Below are positions 6,119 to 6,726 of a DNA stretch of 6,726 bases, in pieces (the first letter of the stretch is position 1; every line of letters starts with the position of its first letter). The translations under genes and the position numbers were made by a program. The stretch lies in contig JAUWCR010000073.1 of assembly GCA_030609215.1 (NCBI GenBank), positions 1-6,726 on the forward strand, given 5' to 3'. The notes beneath the pieces were generated by a model. That model saw nothing but the letters and a program-made list of their open reading frames with translations, did not search any database and was not told the origin of the DNA. Origin of the DNA: Actinomycetes bacterium (lineage in GTDB: Bacteria > Actinomycetota > Humimicrobiia > Humimicrobiales > Humimicrobiaceae).

Positions 6119-6726
6119 ATGAAGAAAATTAAAATAATCGACATTACCATTAGAGATCTGTTTCAGAGTGTAGATCCGCAACACTTAAACAAAAAAATAT
6201 TAGATACAATACTTGATAATTACAACAATACAGGTTTTGATATTCTTGAAATACTTGGCGGATCAAGCTTTGAAAAAATTCTTGAAAATAAATTTTACCT
6301 GTCTCCCTTTGAAATTTCTTCTTATATTAAAAATAAAATCCCTTCAATCCAGTTGCAGGCACTTATAGGAGCAAGGAATCTTGTAGGATTAGAAGTTTAT
6401 TCAAATAATATTATTAAGAAATTTATTAAACAATGTATTAATAATGGAATTAATACATTTAGGGTTTATGATGCCTTAAATGACCTTGAGAATATTAAAT
6501 ACACAATAGATGTAATTGTAAATAATGGTAGCAATTGTCAGGGAACTATTATTTATGATGGTTTAAAAAATACAAATTTTTATATAGAAACAACAAAAAA
6601 GCTTGAGAGCTTTGGATGCTCAAGTGTATGCATTAAAGATATTGAATCAACAATGCTGCCAAAAAATGCTGAAAAACTGTTTAAAGCACTTAGTATGGAA
6701 AATAATATTCCATTATACTTTAGTGC
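6119..6726 (+). CDS. Divergent carboxyltransferase-domain protein, pyruvate carboxylase B / OadA family (3' partial)
   Basis: The frame is open from ATG 6119 to the window edge, giving 203 codons with the last one incomplete. It aligns with the TIM-barrel carboxyltransferase domain of pyruvate carboxylase subunit B, oxaloacetate decarboxylase alpha and transcarboxylase 5S. Landmarks are IDITIRDLFQS (7-17; family DTTLRDAHQS), LEILGGSSFEKIL (43-55; family LEVWGGATFD), ARNLVG (85-90), FRVYDALNDLENI (114-126) and VCIKDIES (170-177; K173 matches the carbamylated metal-ligand lysine). Conserved residues include R12, D13, Q16 and K173. Several expected active-site residues look replaced: F15 for the histidine of AHQS, G84 for the arginine of LLRGxN, and S202 for the first histidine of the metal-binding HxH. 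These substitutions come from an alignment made from memory. It starts 4 bases after bioY without a Shine-Dalgarno. Any C-terminal biotinyl domain would lie outside the window. It could be a specialised decarboxylase subunit, a neofunctionalised enzyme or a catalytically weak homologue. Confidence 0.82.
   Translation, partial: MKKIKIIDITIRDLFQSVDPQHLNKKILDTILDNYNNTGFDILEILGGSSFEKILENKFYLSPFEISSYIKNKIPSIQLQALIGARNLVGLEVYSNNIIKKFIKQCINNGINTFRVYDALNDLENIKYTIDVIVNNGSNCQGTIIYDGLKNTNFYIETTKKLESFGCSSVCIKDIESTMLPKNAEKLFKALSMENNIPLYFS

Overview
The window is AT-rich DNA. It encodes oxygen-sensitive, flavin-based energy metabolism: an EtfA carrying a clostridial-type 2[4Fe-4S] ferredoxin domain, its EtfB partner, and a short-chain-type acyl-CoA dehydrogenase. 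Gene style and ribosome-binding sites (GGAGG, AGGAGG) suggest a low-GC anaerobic bacterium, most likely a Bacillota/Clostridia-like lineage. I cannot name a genus from the sequence alone.

Layout. At the left edge is the 3' part of a plus-strand sensor gene (PAS-PAS-GGDEF, a probable diguanylate cyclase). Four bases after its stop comes a birA-like biotin-protein ligase that lacks both the N-terminal DNA-binding domain and the usual C-terminal domain. Converging on it from the right is a minus-strand cluster, transcribed acyl-CoA dehydrogenase, then etfB, then etfA. A weak intrinsic terminator and a near-palindrome lie between the dehydrogenase and etfB. The etfB frame extends 33 codons further than any ATG/GTG/TTG start allows, and the best start is an ATT codon. 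A 248-bp divergent intergenic region follows, dominated by a 103-bp imperfect palindrome. Rightward from it runs bioY (biotin transporter S component). Four bases after its stop comes the first 203 codons of a carboxyltransferase-domain protein (pyruvate carboxylase B / oxaloacetate decarboxylase alpha family), cut by the right edge.

How the genes fit together. The minus-strand trio is one functional unit: the dehydrogenase oxidises or reduces acyl-CoA, and EtfAB links it to other electron carriers. The outer plus-strand genes share a biotin theme: BioY imports biotin, BirA attaches it to carrier proteins, and the carboxyltransferase belongs to a biotin-dependent family. No biotin synthesis gene is visible. 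The sampled GC of the trio is higher than that of the flanking biotin genes, and the trio sits between them on the opposite strand, so it may have been inserted into a biotin locus.

The points most worth a second look are the carboxyltransferase homologue with several apparently replaced active-site residues, the ATT start of etfB, the truncated ligase, and the long palindrome in the divergent promoter region.
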